Shown here: positions 1-9,152 of the stretch, in pieces
Position numbering within the stretch: position 1 is the first letter of the stretch
Layout of the letters: each line of letters begins with the position of its first letter
Assembly (NCBI RefSeq): GCF_000877395.1
Contig: NZ_JYFE01000060.1
Location: forward strand, 248,001 to 312,000
Direction of reading: 5' to 3'
Source: Jannaschia aquimarina
GTDB lineage: Bacteria > Pseudomonadota > Alphaproteobacteria > Rhodobacterales > Rhodobacteraceae
Length of the DNA stretch: 64,000 bases
Position numbers and translations under genes: made by a program
The notes under the pieces: generated by a model
Told to the model about the DNA's origin: nothing
Database searches by the model: none
Seen by the model: the letters and a program-made list of their open reading frames with translations, nothing else

Positions 1-405
1 GACGCTGGGTTCACCGTCGACATGCAGGCGATGGACTGGGCCACCCTGACCTCTCGCCGCGCCTCGCGCGAACCGGTGGCCGACGGGGGTTGGAACATTT
101 TCCATACGTGGTGGATCGGCGCGGACGTGATCGACCCGATGGCCATCGCATTCTCGGGCGACCCGGACGGGGGCTGGTTCGGCTGGGCCGAAGATGCGGA
201 GCTGGAGGCCGCGCGCGCCGCGTTTGCCCGCGCCACGACGCCCGAAGAACGCGAGGCGTCCGCCACCGCCGTGCAGGAGCGGCTCTGGGCGATCGGGGCC
301 TCGGGACAACTCGGTCAGTTCTTCGTGCCCGTGGCCTATCGGAACAACGTCGAGGGGCTGATCAAGTCCCCGGTCCAGTTCTTCTGGAACATCTCGGTGG
401 AGTGA
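1..405 (+). CDS. Peptide-type ABC transporter solute-binding protein, C-terminal part
   Basis: Only the last 134 codons are inside the window; the frame is open from base 1 and ends at TGA 403-405. The residues resemble the end of family 5 (DppA/OppA-like) periplasmic binding proteins: a segment reading NIFHTWWIGADVIDPMA, a helical Ala/Glu-rich stretch where monomers are processed near the lobe interface, and the closing FVPVAYRNNVEGL strand. The protein would bind a peptide or similar amphipathic ligand in the periplasm and deliver it to the two permeases that follow. Fifty-one bases separate it from the first permease, so it is the probable first gene of a five-component cassette (the two ATPases are fused). 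The ligand cannot be inferred, since the binding lobes are largely outside the window. Confidence 0.85.
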   Translation, partial: DAGFTVDMQAMDWATLTSRRASREPVADGGWNIFHTWWIGADVIDPMAIAFSGDPDGGWFGWAEDAELEAARAAFARATTPEEREASATAVQERLWAIGASGQLGQFFVPVAYRNNVEGLIKSPVQFFWNISVE

Positions 406-456
406 TCCCCCCGCGCCGGCCGTCATCGGCCGGCGCATCCGCGATGGGGGCATGAG

Positions 457-1401
457 ATGCTGGTCTACATCCTGAAGCGCGTGGCGATGACGATCCCGGT
501 CATGGGGGTCGTCGCCCTGTTCGTCTTCGCGCTGTTGCGCCTGTCGCCAGGCGACCCGGCGGCCGTGATCGCGGGCGACTTCGCGACGGCCGAGGACGTG
601 GCCCGCATCCGTGAGCAGTTGGGCCTGTCCGAGCCGCTGGTCGTGCAGTTCGGGACCTGGGTCTGGTCGCTGATGCAGGGCGACCTCGGTACCTCGATCT
701 TCTCAGGCAAGCCGGTGACCGAGCTGATCGCTCAGCGCATTGAGCCGACGATGCTGCTGGCGTTGACCACCATCCTGTTCTCGGTCGCAGTGGCCGTCCC
801 TCTCGGCACGCTGGCCGCCTTCAAGGCCGGCTCCCTGATCGACCGGTTCGTGATGCTGTTCTCGGTGGGCGGCTTCTCGGTGCCGGTCTTCGTGCTGGGC
901 TACGTGCTGATCTACGTCTTCTCTCTCAATCTGCGCTGGCTGCCGGTGCAGGGCTACCGCTCGCCCTTCGAGCATGGATTGGGGCCGTTCCTCAGCCACA
1001 TCACCCTGCCGACCCTGACGCTGTCGGTGATCTTCATCGCGCTGATCGCGCGCATGACCCGCGCCAGCGTCATCGAAGTGCTCGAGGAGGACTATGTCCG
1101 CACCGCGCGCGCCAAGGGCCAGTCGGAATTGAAGGTCCTGATGCGCCACGCGGTCCGCAACGCGGCGGTGCCCATCGTGACCGTCATCGGCATCGGCATC
1201 GCGCTCTTGATCGGCGGGGTCGTCGTCACCGAGAGCGTCTACAACATCCCGGGCCTGGGCCGTCTTGTTCTGGATGCGGTGCTGGCACGGGATTACCCTA
1301 TCATCCAGGGCCTGATCCTGTTCTTCAGCTTCGTCTACATTCTGCTGAACCTGCTGATCGACCTGACTTACACCTTCCTCGATCCGCGGATCCGCTACTG
1401 A
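457..1401 (+). CDS. Peptide-type ABC transporter permease, DppB/GsiC family
   Basis: A 314-residue inner-membrane permease. The N-terminus MLVYILKRVAMTIPVMGVV is the usual first membrane helix of DppB-type subunits, followed by the family's LSPGDPA segment. A later EAA-type cytoplasmic loop (EDYVRTARAKGQSELKVLMRHAVRNA, near residues 208-235) contacts the ATPase. It ends with the typical LTYTFLDPRIRY. A purine-rich GGGGG lies just upstream; a second ATG five bases earlier is out of frame. Its TGA overlaps the ATG of the next permease by one base (TGATG), which argues for translational coupling and equal stoichiometry of the two channel subunits. Confidence 0.93.
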   Translation: MLVYILKRVAMTIPVMGVVALFVFALLRLSPGDPAAVIAGDFATAEDVARIREQLGLSEPLVVQFGTWVWSLMQGDLGTSIFSGKPVTELIAQRIEPTMLLALTTILFSVAVAVPLGTLAAFKAGSLIDRFVMLFSVGGFSVPVFVLGYVLIYVFSLNLRWLPVQGYRSPFEHGLGPFLSHITLPTLTLSVIFIALIARMTRASVIEVLEEDYVRTARAKGQSELKVLMRHAVRNAAVPIVTVIGIGIALLIGGVVVTESVYNIPGLGRLVLDAVLARDYPIIQGLILFFSFVYILLNLLIDLTYTFLDPRIRY

Positions 1402-2294
1402 TGGCCGAGGGTGTCGCCCCCGACGTCGCGGGCGCAGCGGCCCCGCTGCCTTCGGCAAGGGACGTCGCCGTCTGGCGCATCGCGTTGCGCAATCGCGGCG
1501 TCCTGTGGGGCGGCGTGGTGCTGGCGCTGATCGCGCTGGTCGCGGTGATCGGCCCGTGGTTCGTGGTCGATCCGACCAACCTGAACCCCATGACACGCCT
1601 CAGGCCGCCGGGCGAGGCGGGGCTGATGGGCACCGACCAGCTTGGCCGCGACGTATTCAGCCGAGTGCTGAGCGGGGCGCGCGTCTCGCTAGTGGTGGGG
1701 CTCGCCGTGGCGGTGATCGCCATCGCCATCGGGCTCGTCCTGGGGCTGGTGGCCGGATATGTGCGCTGGACCGACGCGATCATCATGCGGGTGATGGACG
1801 GGCTGATGTCGATCCCGGCGATCCTGCTGGCCATCGCCATGATCTCGCTGTCCGGGGCGACGCTCGGCACGGTGGTGGCCGCCATCGTCATCCCAGAGAT
1901 CCCGCGCGTTACCCGGCTGGTGCGGTCGGTCGTCCTGACCGTGCGCGAGGAGGCCTATGTCGAGGCCGCCATCGCCGCAGGTACCCGGGTCCACATGATA
2001 ATGGTGCGCCACGTCCTGCCGAACACGATCGCGCCGCTGATCGTGCAGGCGACCTATATATGCGGCTCGGCCATGCTGACCGAGGCGATCCTCGGCTTTC
2101 TCGGCGCCGGGATCCCGCCCGAGATCCCTTCCTGGGGGAACATCATGTCCGAGGGGCGCACCTTCTTTCAGCTGACGCCGTGGATCATCTTCTTCCCGGG
2201 CCTCGCGCTGGCGGTGACGGTGCTGGCGGTCAACATCGTGGGCGACGGGCTGCGCGACACGCTCGACCCGCGCATCGCCAGGACGATGCGGTGA
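1401..2294 (+). CDS. Peptide-type ABC transporter permease, DppC family
   Basis: A 297-residue partner permease. A cytoplasmic N-terminal tail of about 30 residues is followed by the first helix, then the DppC-type segment GTDQLGRDVFSRVLSGARVSL (around residue 75). The EAA loop (EEAYVEAAIAAGTRVHMIMVRHVLPNT) and the C-terminal NIVGDGLRDTLDPR complete the family pattern. It starts inside the stop codon of the upstream permease and its own TGA is shared with the GTG start of the ATPase gene (GTGA), so the three genes are almost certainly one transcript. It forms the translocation pore with the 457-1401 product. Confidence 0.93.
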   Translation: MAEGVAPDVAGAAAPLPSARDVAVWRIALRNRGVLWGGVVLALIALVAVIGPWFVVDPTNLNPMTRLRPPGEAGLMGTDQLGRDVFSRVLSGARVSLVVGLAVAVIAIAIGLVLGLVAGYVRWTDAIIMRVMDGLMSIPAILLAIAMISLSGATLGTVVAAIVIPEIPRVTRLVRSVVLTVREEAYVEAAIAAGTRVHMIMVRHVLPNTIAPLIVQATYICGSAMLTEAILGFLGAGIPPEIPSWGNIMSEGRTFFQLTPWIIFFPGLALAVTVLAVNIVGDGLRDTLDPRIARTMR

Positions 2295-3898
2295 GCGGGG
2301 CGGTTCTCTCCGTCGAGGGCCTGACGGTTTCGTTGCCGAAGGGCGCCGACCGCGCGAATGCCGTCGAGGATATCGACCTGGCCGTCGCCGCCGGAGAGAT
2401 CGTCTGCGTCGTGGGCGAAAGCGGGTCGGGCAAGTCCGTCACCGCCTTCACCGTGATGGGCCTGCAGGACAGCCGGGCGCTGAAGCCCGTGGCGGGACGG
2501 ATCATGATGGATGGCGAGGACCTGCTGCGCGTGGGCCGCCGGCGCTTGCGAAAGCTGCGCGGCGAGAAGATGTCGATGATCTTCCAAGAGCCGATGACAG
2601 CGCTGAACCCCGTCGCCCGGGTGGGCGACCAGATCGGCGAGATGCTCGAGATCCACACCGACCTGTCGGCTTCCGGCCGGAAGACGCGGGTCATCGCCGC
2701 GATGGAGGACGTCGGCCTGCCCGACCCCGCCTCGATGTACCGCGCCTTCCCGCATCAATTGTCCGGCGGGCAGCGGCAGCGGATCATGATCGCGATGGCC
2801 CTCGTGCTGGAGCCGGATCTGCTGATCGCCGATGAGCCGACCACCGCGCTGGACGTCACGACCCAGGCGCAGATCCTCGACCTGATCAAGGATATCCAGG
2901 CGCGGCGCGGCATGGGCGTTCTGTTCATCACCCACGATTTCGGCGTCGTGGCCGACATCGCTGATCGCGTGGTCGTCATGCAGCACGGCCGCATCGTCGA
3001 GCAGGGCCTCGCCGAGCAGGTGCTGCGCGCGCCCGAACACCCCTATACGAAGATGCTGATGGAGGCCGTTCCCTCCATGACCCCGCCCGAGCGTGAGGCT
3101 GCGACAGGCGCCGAGACGCTCGTCGTGGAGGGACTGGATAAGACCTACGGCCATCGCGGCCTCTTGGGTGGAGGACGGCTGGTCCACGCCGCGAAGTCGG
3201 TCGATTTCGCGCTGAGGCGCGGCGAGACGCTGGGCATCGTGGGCGAAAGCGGATCGGGCAAGTCCACCGTCGCGCGCTGCGTCATGCGGCTGATCGATCC
3301 GACCTCGGGCCGGGTGCTGCTGGATGGTCGCGACATCGCAGGCCTGAGCCAAGGGGCGCTGCGCCCCGTTCGCCGCGATATCCAGGTGGTGTTCCAAGAC
3401 CCCTACCGCTCGCTCAACCCGCGTCGAAACGTCGGGCAGTCCATTACGGAAGGCCCGGTGAATTTCGGCACGCCGCAAGCCGAGGCGATGGCCCGTGCAG
3501 AGGAGTTGATGCGCGTCGTCGGGCTGGACCCCGACGCGCTGGAGCGGTTCCCTCACCAGTTCTCGGGTGGGCAACGCCAGCGCATCGCCATCGCCCGCGC
3601 GCTTGCCATGCAGCCGCATGTGCTGATCGCGGACGAGGCGGTATCGGCGCTGGATGTTTCGGTTCAGGCACAGGTTCTGGACCTGCTGGACGACGTGCGC
3701 GACCGCTTCGATCTGGCGATGCTGTTCATCACCCACGATCTGCGCGTGGCGGCCCAGATCTGCGACCGCATCCTCGTCATGCGCCAGGGCGAGGTCGTGG
3801 AGCAGGGCCCGACGGCGGACGTCTATGCCAACCCGCAGCACGACTACACCCGCGCCCTGCTGGCCGCGGCACCCGGAGCCGCGCGCCTGACCGTCTGA
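2291..3898 (+). CDS. Fused double ATP-binding protein of a peptide-type ABC transporter
   Basis: The GTG at 2291 is chosen over upstream in-frame codons because it sits in the GTGA overlap with the permease stop and because the protein homology begins there; this gives 535 residues. Two complete ABC domains are visible: domain 1 with Walker A GESGSGKS near residue 42, signature LSGGQRQRI near 157 and Walker [13 protein letters not shown] near 177; domain 2 with a second GESGSGKST near 317, FSGGQRQRI near 424 and [11 protein letters not shown]. It therefore replaces separate DppD and DppF proteins. Each half ends in the family-specific region that follows the H-loop ([18 protein letters not shown]). 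It powers import by the two preceding permeases. It is the last gene of the operon; a gene-free stretch follows. Confidence 0.93.
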   Translation: MSGAVLSVEGLTVSLPKGADRANAVEDIDLAVAAGEIVCVVGESGSGKSVTAFTVMGLQDSRALKPVAGRIMMDGEDLLRVGRRRLRKLRGEKMSMIFQEPMTALNPVARVGDQIGEMLEIHTDLSASGRKTRVIAAMEDVGLPDPASMYRAFPHQLSGGQRQRIMIAMALVLEPDLLIADEPTTALDVTTQAQILDLIKDIQARRGMGVLFITHDFGVVADIADRVVVMQHGRIVEQGLAEQVLRAPEHPYTKMLMEAVPSMTPPEREAATGAETLVVEGLDKTYGHRGLLGGGRLVHAAKSVDFALRRGETLGIVGESGSGKSTVARCVMRLIDPTSGRVLLDGRDIAGLSQGALRPVRRDIQVVFQDPYRSLNPRRNVGQSITEGPVNFGTPQAEAMARAEELMRVVGLDPDALERFPHQFSGGQRQRIAIARALAMQPHVLIADEAVSALDVSVQAQVLDLLDDVRDRFDLAMLFITHDLRVAAQICDRILVMRQGEVVEQGPTADVYANPQHDYTRALLAAAPGAARLTV

Positions 3899-5161
3899 GC
3901 GACGGGGGCTGTGCAGCGCGCCAGGCACGTCGAGGGCCTGGCAGGCGATCGCGGAGCGATCGGCCGAGAGGGTCAGGGTGGCTTCCGGTGATCTCGACGG
4001 CCCGGCTCTTCAACGTTTTCTCGTCGACCCAAAGACGAGGTTTGCGTGAGACTCGTCACTTGGTTCGGCCCCCCTCGCGGGCGTGCCATGCGCGTGGATC
4101 CCCGACCCCTGGCCCGCCCTTCCTGCTGCCCCGACTACCGCGGTGAGCAATCGAGATCCGGATCGAGCCGGCGCGACAGACCATCCTCGGAACACAAACA
4201 CAGGGTCGAAACGTCGACTCGCCGGATCGTGCGGCCGGATTTCGATCAGGGCGCGTCGGCGTCTCCGCACTGACAGCCAACGACATCTTCAACAGCACCG
4301 GTAGTGTCATCCGGAAGGGTCCGGAAAGGAGCACCCCAATCAAGTGGACCGCGAGGCGTCATGGCATCGACGGATATGCCGATCTCTTTGAGGTGCCCCC
4401 AGGCTGCAGCTGCATCCATCTTCCGGCCTCGCAGCCGTTTCGTACTTCAGGGCGGCCATCCCGTAAGGGGGTCATGTCCTGAAAGCCAGTTGCCCGTCGC
4501 CGGCCGCGCCGGCTCCACCACCGCCCGGCGAGCGGAAAAAATGGGGGGCGAAGGATCGGACAGCCGCGCGGCGAGCGCACGACCAAGGTCCACACGTTCC
4601 CGAACCGACCGTCCGGCCGATGCTCGCGGGCGGCCGCGTCGCCGATCATGTCGCCGCCGAGGCGCGTCCGCGCCGCGTCCCGCCCGCCGCGCTCATGGTC
4701 ACCGGGAACAACGGCTCCGACGGCGAGGCCATGCGCGCGCATGCAGATGCCGAGATTTGTCCTCGGTCGGAGTCATTCGAACAGAGACAAGATGTTCCGC
4801 GCCATCCGCAAACGAGATTTCGCCGATTGTGACCGCCGAGCATTCGCCGGCCTGGCGTTCCCTCGGAAGTCGTCCGGACAGGTGAAGGAGGCTGCCCGAT
4901 CGACCGTCGCGTCGATCCACGAGCCAGATCAGGCCACCCAAGTCGCAGGAAACGGCATTGAGAGTGGAATGAACGAGGCTCGGTGGCGGACGCCGGAAGA
5001 CGGGCTCGGATGCGAGTGGCCAGACCAGGACATGCCGGATACGGACTGACCGATCGGGACCGTGTCGCGATCGCTCGTACACGCGGAAACACGCAGATTG
5101 CCACGCCGCCCTTGAAGATCTCTAACTGTGCGGTGCTGCATTTCGATGATCGGAGACTTCA
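3899..5161. other. 1.26 kb stretch without a supportable gene
   Basis: All six frames are broken into short, low-complexity Arg/Pro/Ala-rich readings with no start-site signal and no family resemblance. Third-position G/C bias typical of the neighbours is absent. The stretch begins just after the transporter ATPase and ends at the ribosome-binding site of the dehydrogenase at 5162. It may be a decayed former gene block; I could not recognise the ancestor. Confidence 0.5.
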
Positions 5162-6211
5162 ATGGCAATGCTTCGAGTGCGCTCTGGCGGACGATGCGTG
5201 GAGCTGACGGGCATCGGCGCGCCGGACGACGCGCTTCGTGTGGTCAACCGTCCCGTTCCAGAGCCTGCGGCGGGGGAGATCGTGGTCGATGTCGAAGCTG
5301 CGGGCGTCGCCTTTGCGGACGTCAAGATGCGGCACGGTATCTATCCTGGCGCGCCGTCCTTTCCTTTCGTGCCCGGCTACGACTTTGCGGGCATTGTCCG
5401 TGCAGCCGGAGCGGACGTGACGGGCTTTGCGGTCGGCGATCCGGTTGCGGGTCTGTCTTCGGTGGGTTCGTACGCCCAGACGATCGCGCTCGACCCGCGC
5501 TATGTCGCACGGCGACCCCCCGGCACGGATCCCGCTGCGGCGGCGGCGATTGTGCTGAACTACGTAACGGCGCTCCAGATGCTCGAACGCGTCGCGAAGG
5601 TGAGAGAGGGGCAGACCATCCTCGTGCATGGCGGCGGCGGTGGCGTCGGGACGGCATTGCTGGACCTGACCCGCTCGATGGGCTTGAGGGCGTTTGCGAC
5701 CGCATCGGCCGGGAAGCATGATCTCGTGCGTCGATACGGGGGCCTGCCGATCGACTACCGAACGGACGATTTCGTGGCGGTCCTGCGGGATCATGGCGGG
5801 GCAGATGCGGTCTTCGACCATCTTGGCGGCGATCATGTCCTTCGGTCGCGTTCTGCCGCCAAGCGCAAGGGTTGCGTTGTCGGTTACGGTTTCGCCGCCG
5901 CAGTCGGAGGGGCCGATGAACGGGCGGCCGTGCGTCGAACCCTTGCCGCGTTCGCCCGCATGTGGGTCACCCCGGGACCACGTGCCCGGTTCTATGCAAT
6001 CATGACCCCGCCCTTCAGCTTGCGCCGCCACATCGCGGGCGATCTGCGTATTCTTCTGGATAAACTGGCGCGCGGTGCGATCACGCCGCATGTCGGACTG
6101 AAGCTCCCGCTCGAGGCCGCGGCCGAAGCGCATGAGCGGCTGGAAGCGGGGACCGTGTCGGGAAAGATCGTTTTGACTCCTGGTGGTGATCCGAAGCCCG
6201 GTCGCCCCTAG
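5162..6211 (+). CDS. Medium-chain dehydrogenase/reductase, quinone oxidoreductase-like
   Basis: A 349-residue zinc-independent MDR protein. The N-terminal GroES-like half contains VNRPVPEPAAGEIVVDVEAAGVAFADVKMR and the FPFVPGYDFAG segment. The nucleotide-binding half has ILVHGGGGGVGTALLDL (near residue 160), the AxGGxGxxG NADPH-binding loop of this branch. No cysteine cluster for structural zinc and no catalytic Cys/His pair is present, so it should be a NADPH-dependent reductase of quinones, enones or enoyl compounds rather than an alcohol dehydrogenase. A GGAGA sequence precedes the ATG; an alternative ATG lies two codons in. It is a single gene: the upstream region is gene-free and the amidase downstream is convergent. 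The substrate is unknown. Confidence 0.87.
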   Translation: MAMLRVRSGGRCVELTGIGAPDDALRVVNRPVPEPAAGEIVVDVEAAGVAFADVKMRHGIYPGAPSFPFVPGYDFAGIVRAAGADVTGFAVGDPVAGLSSVGSYAQTIALDPRYVARRPPGTDPAAAAAIVLNYVTALQMLERVAKVREGQTILVHGGGGGVGTALLDLTRSMGLRAFATASAGKHDLVRRYGGLPIDYRTDDFVAVLRDHGGADAVFDHLGGDHVLRSRSAAKRKGCVVGYGFAAAVGGADERAAVRRTLAAFARMWVTPGPRARFYAIMTPPFSLRRHIAGDLRILLDKLARGAITPHVGLKLPLEAAAEAHERLEAGTVSGKIVLTPGGDPKPGRP

Positions 6212-6386
6212 GGCGGCATTGAAGACGCGTTCAGTTCACTCGGTTACCGGCGAGGCTCGGTCGGATCCTTCGCCTGGACCCCAAGGAGGTGCCGCCGCAC
6301 CGGATCCCTGAGTGCGTTTTACGCACGGCAGGACCTGCTGGGGGGCGGGTTCGCCCGTACCCGGGGCCAGAACTGCGGACGAATAC

Positions 6387-7883
6387 CTACGTCCCGGACC
6401 CTCTGTCTGCCGGATGGGGCGATGGTTCTGGGGCGGTTCGGCCCATCCGGTCCCAGAGCGCCGTGCAGACCGGGGCGATGCGGGCCTCGATCGCCTGCAT
6501 CGCATCCACGACAAGATCCTCGCGCCAGCGCCGTCCGGCGATCTGGACGCCGATCGGCTGCGGACCCTCGAGCAGATCCGCGACATGGGTCGGCAGGTTG
6601 CCGGCGGGCAGGCCCGTGAAGTTCATCGCAAACGACCAATGCGCGTGACCCAAAGCTTCGCGCGCGCCGTCGATCCCCTCGGCATCCCGCCCGGCCCCGA
6701 AGAAGGGCCGCAGAAGGAATGGCGTCAGGACAAGCGGATAATCCTCGAGGAAGAGCGACCAGGCCCGGGCGTAGTGGCTGCGCTGTGCGAACGCACGCAG
6801 CAGGTCGGTGCCCTCGAAGGGCGGGAACAGCTCGAAATAGGCGTCGAAGATCGCGTTGAGGGTTTCAGAGCCATGGGTTGCAATGTCGGGGCCCATCAGC
6901 GCCTTCACCTCGCCCAGCAGGGCTCGATAGCCCACTTCGCCCGTCTCGAAGGCGAGGGGTGGATCGACATCCTCGACCGCGTAGCCGGCATCCGAGAGCG
7001 CCGAGGCTGCCGCGTCGAGTGCCGTGGCCACGGCCGGATGCAGGCCGAAGCCGAAATCGTCGCGGGAGACGGCGACCTTGATCGGCCCGTCCAGGGGGGC
7101 GCCGCGCCAGGGCAGGGGCACGTGGAACGGGTCCCTCGGGTCGGGGGCGATCAGGGCCTCCATTGCCGGATGCAGATCGGACGCGGTGCGCGCGATCATG
7201 CCCTGCACCGACATGGATTGCGCCAGCAGGCCCCGCTCGGCCGGTTGGCTCGGGTTCCAGGCGGCGACCCGGCCAAGGCCCGGTTTGACTGTCACTGCGC
7301 CGTTGGCCGAGGCCGGAAACCGCAGGGAGCCGCCGATGTCGTTGCCATGGGCCAGCGCACCGATCCCCGCCATCACCGCCGCCCCCGCCCCACCGGAGGA
7401 GCCGCCCGCCGACAGGTGGCGGCCCCACGGATTGTGAGTGCGCCCGTGCAGCGGATTGTCTGTATCGGCGCGGAACGAGAATTCGGGCGTGTTGGTGCGC
7501 CCGATCACCACGGCACCGGCCGCCATGAGATGCCTGACGAGCGGTGCGTCGTCCGGCGCAACAAGATCGGCAAAGGCGGCGACACCGTTCGACGTGGGGT
7601 GCCCGGTCTGGTCCACGTTGATCTTGATCGTCACCGGAACGCCGTGAAGCGGTCCCCTCGCGCCATCATCGGCATCGAGGGCCGCGGCCCGGGCGCGCGC
7701 CTCATCGGCGAGGCTCTCGACCACCGCGTTGAGCACCGGGTTGACGGCCTCCATCCGGTCGAGCGCCGCCTCCGTGACCTCGGTCGCGGTGATCTCGCCG
7801 GCCCGCGTCGCGCGCGCGATGGCCGTCGCGCTCCACTGCCAGAGGGGACGCTCATCTTCAAGGATTGTGCTGTCCCGGGTCAT
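6387..7883 (-). CDS. Amidase signature family hydrolase
   Basis: A 498-residue enzyme of the amidase signature superfamily, which hydrolyses carboxamides through a Ser-cisSer-Lys triad. All three residues are visible: Lys87 in GVPVTIKINVDQ, Ser162 in the GGSSGG loop and the nucleophile Ser186 in NDIGGSLRFPA. Length and the C-terminal FTGLPAGNLPT and QPIGVQIAG segments fit the family. There is no signal peptide, so it should act in the cytoplasm. Its ATG overlaps the TGA of the upstream 70-residue peptide gene (ATGA), which implies translational coupling. The cognate substrate cannot be read from the sequence; indole-acetamide, nicotinamide-type, aryl-amide or peptide-amide substrates are all possible. 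GatA is unlikely because no GatC/GatB is nearby. Confidence 0.93.
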   Translation of the reverse strand: MTRDSTILEDERPLWQWSATAIARATRAGEITATEVTEAALDRMEAVNPVLNAVVESLADEARARAAALDADDGARGPLHGVPVTIKINVDQTGHPTSNGVAAFADLVAPDDAPLVRHLMAAGAVVIGRTNTPEFSFRADTDNPLHGRTHNPWGRHLSAGGSSGGAGAAVMAGIGALAHGNDIGGSLRFPASANGAVTVKPGLGRVAAWNPSQPAERGLLAQSMSVQGMIARTASDLHPAMEALIAPDPRDPFHVPLPWRGAPLDGPIKVAVSRDDFGFGLHPAVATALDAAASALSDAGYAVEDVDPPLAFETGEVGYRALLGEVKALMGPDIATHGSETLNAIFDAYFELFPPFEGTDLLRAFAQRSHYARAWSLFLEDYPLVLTPFLLRPFFGAGRDAEGIDGAREALGHAHWSFAMNFTGLPAGNLPTHVADLLEGPQPIGVQIAGRRWREDLVVDAMQAIEARIAPVCTALWDRMGRTAPEPSPHPADRGSGT

Positions 7884-8092
7884 ACCAGCCTGATCGAGCA
7901 GCAGGCTTCGCCGTTGCTGCCCACCAGCACGGACGCGCCCACGATCAGGGTCGCGCTCGTGACGGGAAGGCGGTCGAGTTGGGCCATGTCCTCCGACACT
8001 TCTCGATCTGTCGAGAGCGTGTCAACGCTCATGTCTTCGATCCCGGCTTCGCTCGAAGGGCTCTCAACCGAGTCCATTCTGGCGTGGCACAT
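7880..8092 (-). CDS. Small 70-residue peptide ending in a Cys-Cys segment, unknown function
   Basis: Start ATG at 8092-8090 has a strong ribosome-binding site (GGGAGG, four bases upstream on the minus strand). The stop TGA overlaps the amidase ATG as ATGA. Most codons, especially in the second half, end in G or C, as in neighbouring genes. The product has an acidic, Ser/Asp/Glu-rich N-terminal part (about residues 9-37), then a hydrophobic stretch LPVTSATLIVGASVLVG and a short tail SNGEACCSIRLV. I know of no family match. The leader-like acidic part plus Cys/Ser-containing tail recalls ribosomally made modified peptide precursors, but no recognisable modification enzyme is adjacent. An internal ATG at codon 21 would give a 50-residue product. 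It lies 51 bases downstream of the phosphodiesterase gene. Confidence 0.6.
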   Translation of the reverse strand: MCHARMDSVESPSSEAGIEDMSVDTLSTDREVSEDMAQLDRLPVTSATLIVGASVLVGSNGEACCSIRLV

Positions 8093-8143
8093 GCGTCCTC
8101 CCGTGGCATCGGTATGGCGGGCTCGGGGAGGTCATCACCGCGG

Positions 8144-8944
8144 TCATGCGCCGTGTGCCGATCCCTGATCGGTCTCGTGCGCAGCGCGAGGTTCGGGGTA
8201 GGGCCCGATATGCGACAGGTGGGTCACGAGCTCCGCCCCGTCCATCAGGTGCAGCAGGACTCCCGGCGGCTCCAGCGCGAAAGCGGGGGGCGCGTCGGTC
8301 TCAAGATGAAGCGCCACGGCATCGGCCGAGGATGGCGCGACGAGGACGGGCACGCCGCCGAGCCGGCCCTGTATCGTCCGATGAGCATGGCCGCACAGGA
8401 TCGCATGTGGCGGGCGCGGCTGGAGCGCGGCCGTCAGCGCATCAAGGTCTTCGAGGCCGATCCGGTCCATATGCGCGATCCCGGTTCGGATCGGCGGATG
8501 GTGCATCGCCAGAAGCGTCGGGAGGTCCGCATCAAGCGCTTCGGCGAGCCAACCGGCGCGGGCGGCATCGACGCGGCCGAACGGGTCGCCCTCCACCCGT
8601 GTGTCCAGCAGGACGAGGCGCAGGCCGGGCAGATCGACGACATGGCCGATCTCCCGCGCCGGGTCGGTCATCCGGTCGTCGAAGACGTCCCAGAAAGCGG
8701 GACCGTCATGGTTGCCCGGGATCGGCCACCACGGAGCCGCGAGCCTGTCGAGCTCCGGGCGCAGGGTGGCGTAGCTATCGGCACTGCTGTCCTCGACCAG
8801 ATCCCCGGTGATGATCACACCGTCCAGGGGCAGAGCGTTCAGGTGATCGACCGCCCGGCGCAGGTGACCCAGCGTGTCGACGCGGCCATATGCGGGGGCG
8901 CCATCGGCCAGAACGTGAAGGTCGGTGAGCTGGGCAATGAGCAT
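8144..8944 (-). CDS. Class III cyclic-nucleotide phosphodiesterase-like metallophosphoesterase (CpdA/Rv0805 type)
   Basis: A 266-residue calcineurin-like phosphoesterase. The complete dinuclear metal-site motif set is present in order: D8-x-H10 (TDLH), G-D48 (ITGDLVEDS), GNHD with N78, H79 and D80, H149 in AMHHPP, and H187/H189 in GHAH. That arrangement, with GNHD followed by a 70-residue spacer and MHHPP, is typical of CpdA-like enzymes that hydrolyse cyclic AMP or other phosphodiesters. No signal peptide is present. It is the first gene of a minus-strand run with the small peptide gene and the amidase. A 208-base divergent region separates it from the L,D-transpeptidase-like gene. Specificity for cAMP is inferred from the family only. 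Confidence 0.85.
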   Translation of the reverse strand: MLIAQLTDLHVLADGAPAYGRVDTLGHLRRAVDHLNALPLDGVIITGDLVEDSSADSYATLRPELDRLAAPWWPIPGNHDGPAFWDVFDDRMTDPAREIGHVVDLPGLRLVLLDTRVEGDPFGRVDAARAGWLAEALDADLPTLLAMHHPPIRTGIAHMDRIGLEDLDALTAALQPRPPHAILCGHAHRTIQGRLGGVPVLVAPSSADAVALHLETDAPPAFALEPPGVLLHLMDGAELVTHLSHIGPYPEPRAAHETDQGSAHGA

Positions 8945-9152
8945 TCGGTCCTCGAAGTGCTGACCTGTGGTCCGGTGGACTTCTACTTCGGAACCGCCGC
9001 CATGCGCGAGGCCGGGTCACGCGCGACAATTCCGGGACGGGTCGCCGAATTGGCTCTGCGGCAACATCGACAGCGCGCCGTGGAGAAACACGGGCTCGGC
9101 AACGGGATCCTGTGTTAGCCTTTCACCCAGGCAGATCGAACCGGAGAAGGGC

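Noticed and set aside
2168-3928. 586-codon open frame on the minus strand
   Set aside because: It lies opposite the fused ABC ATPase; its translation is His/Arg/Gln-rich and resembles no family. It is a by-product of high third-position GC in the real gene.
7884-8143. Considered as plain intergenic DNA between amidase and phosphodiesterase
   Set aside because: The strong ribosome-binding site, the ATGA overlap and the G/C-ending codons favour a real small gene over non-coding sequence.
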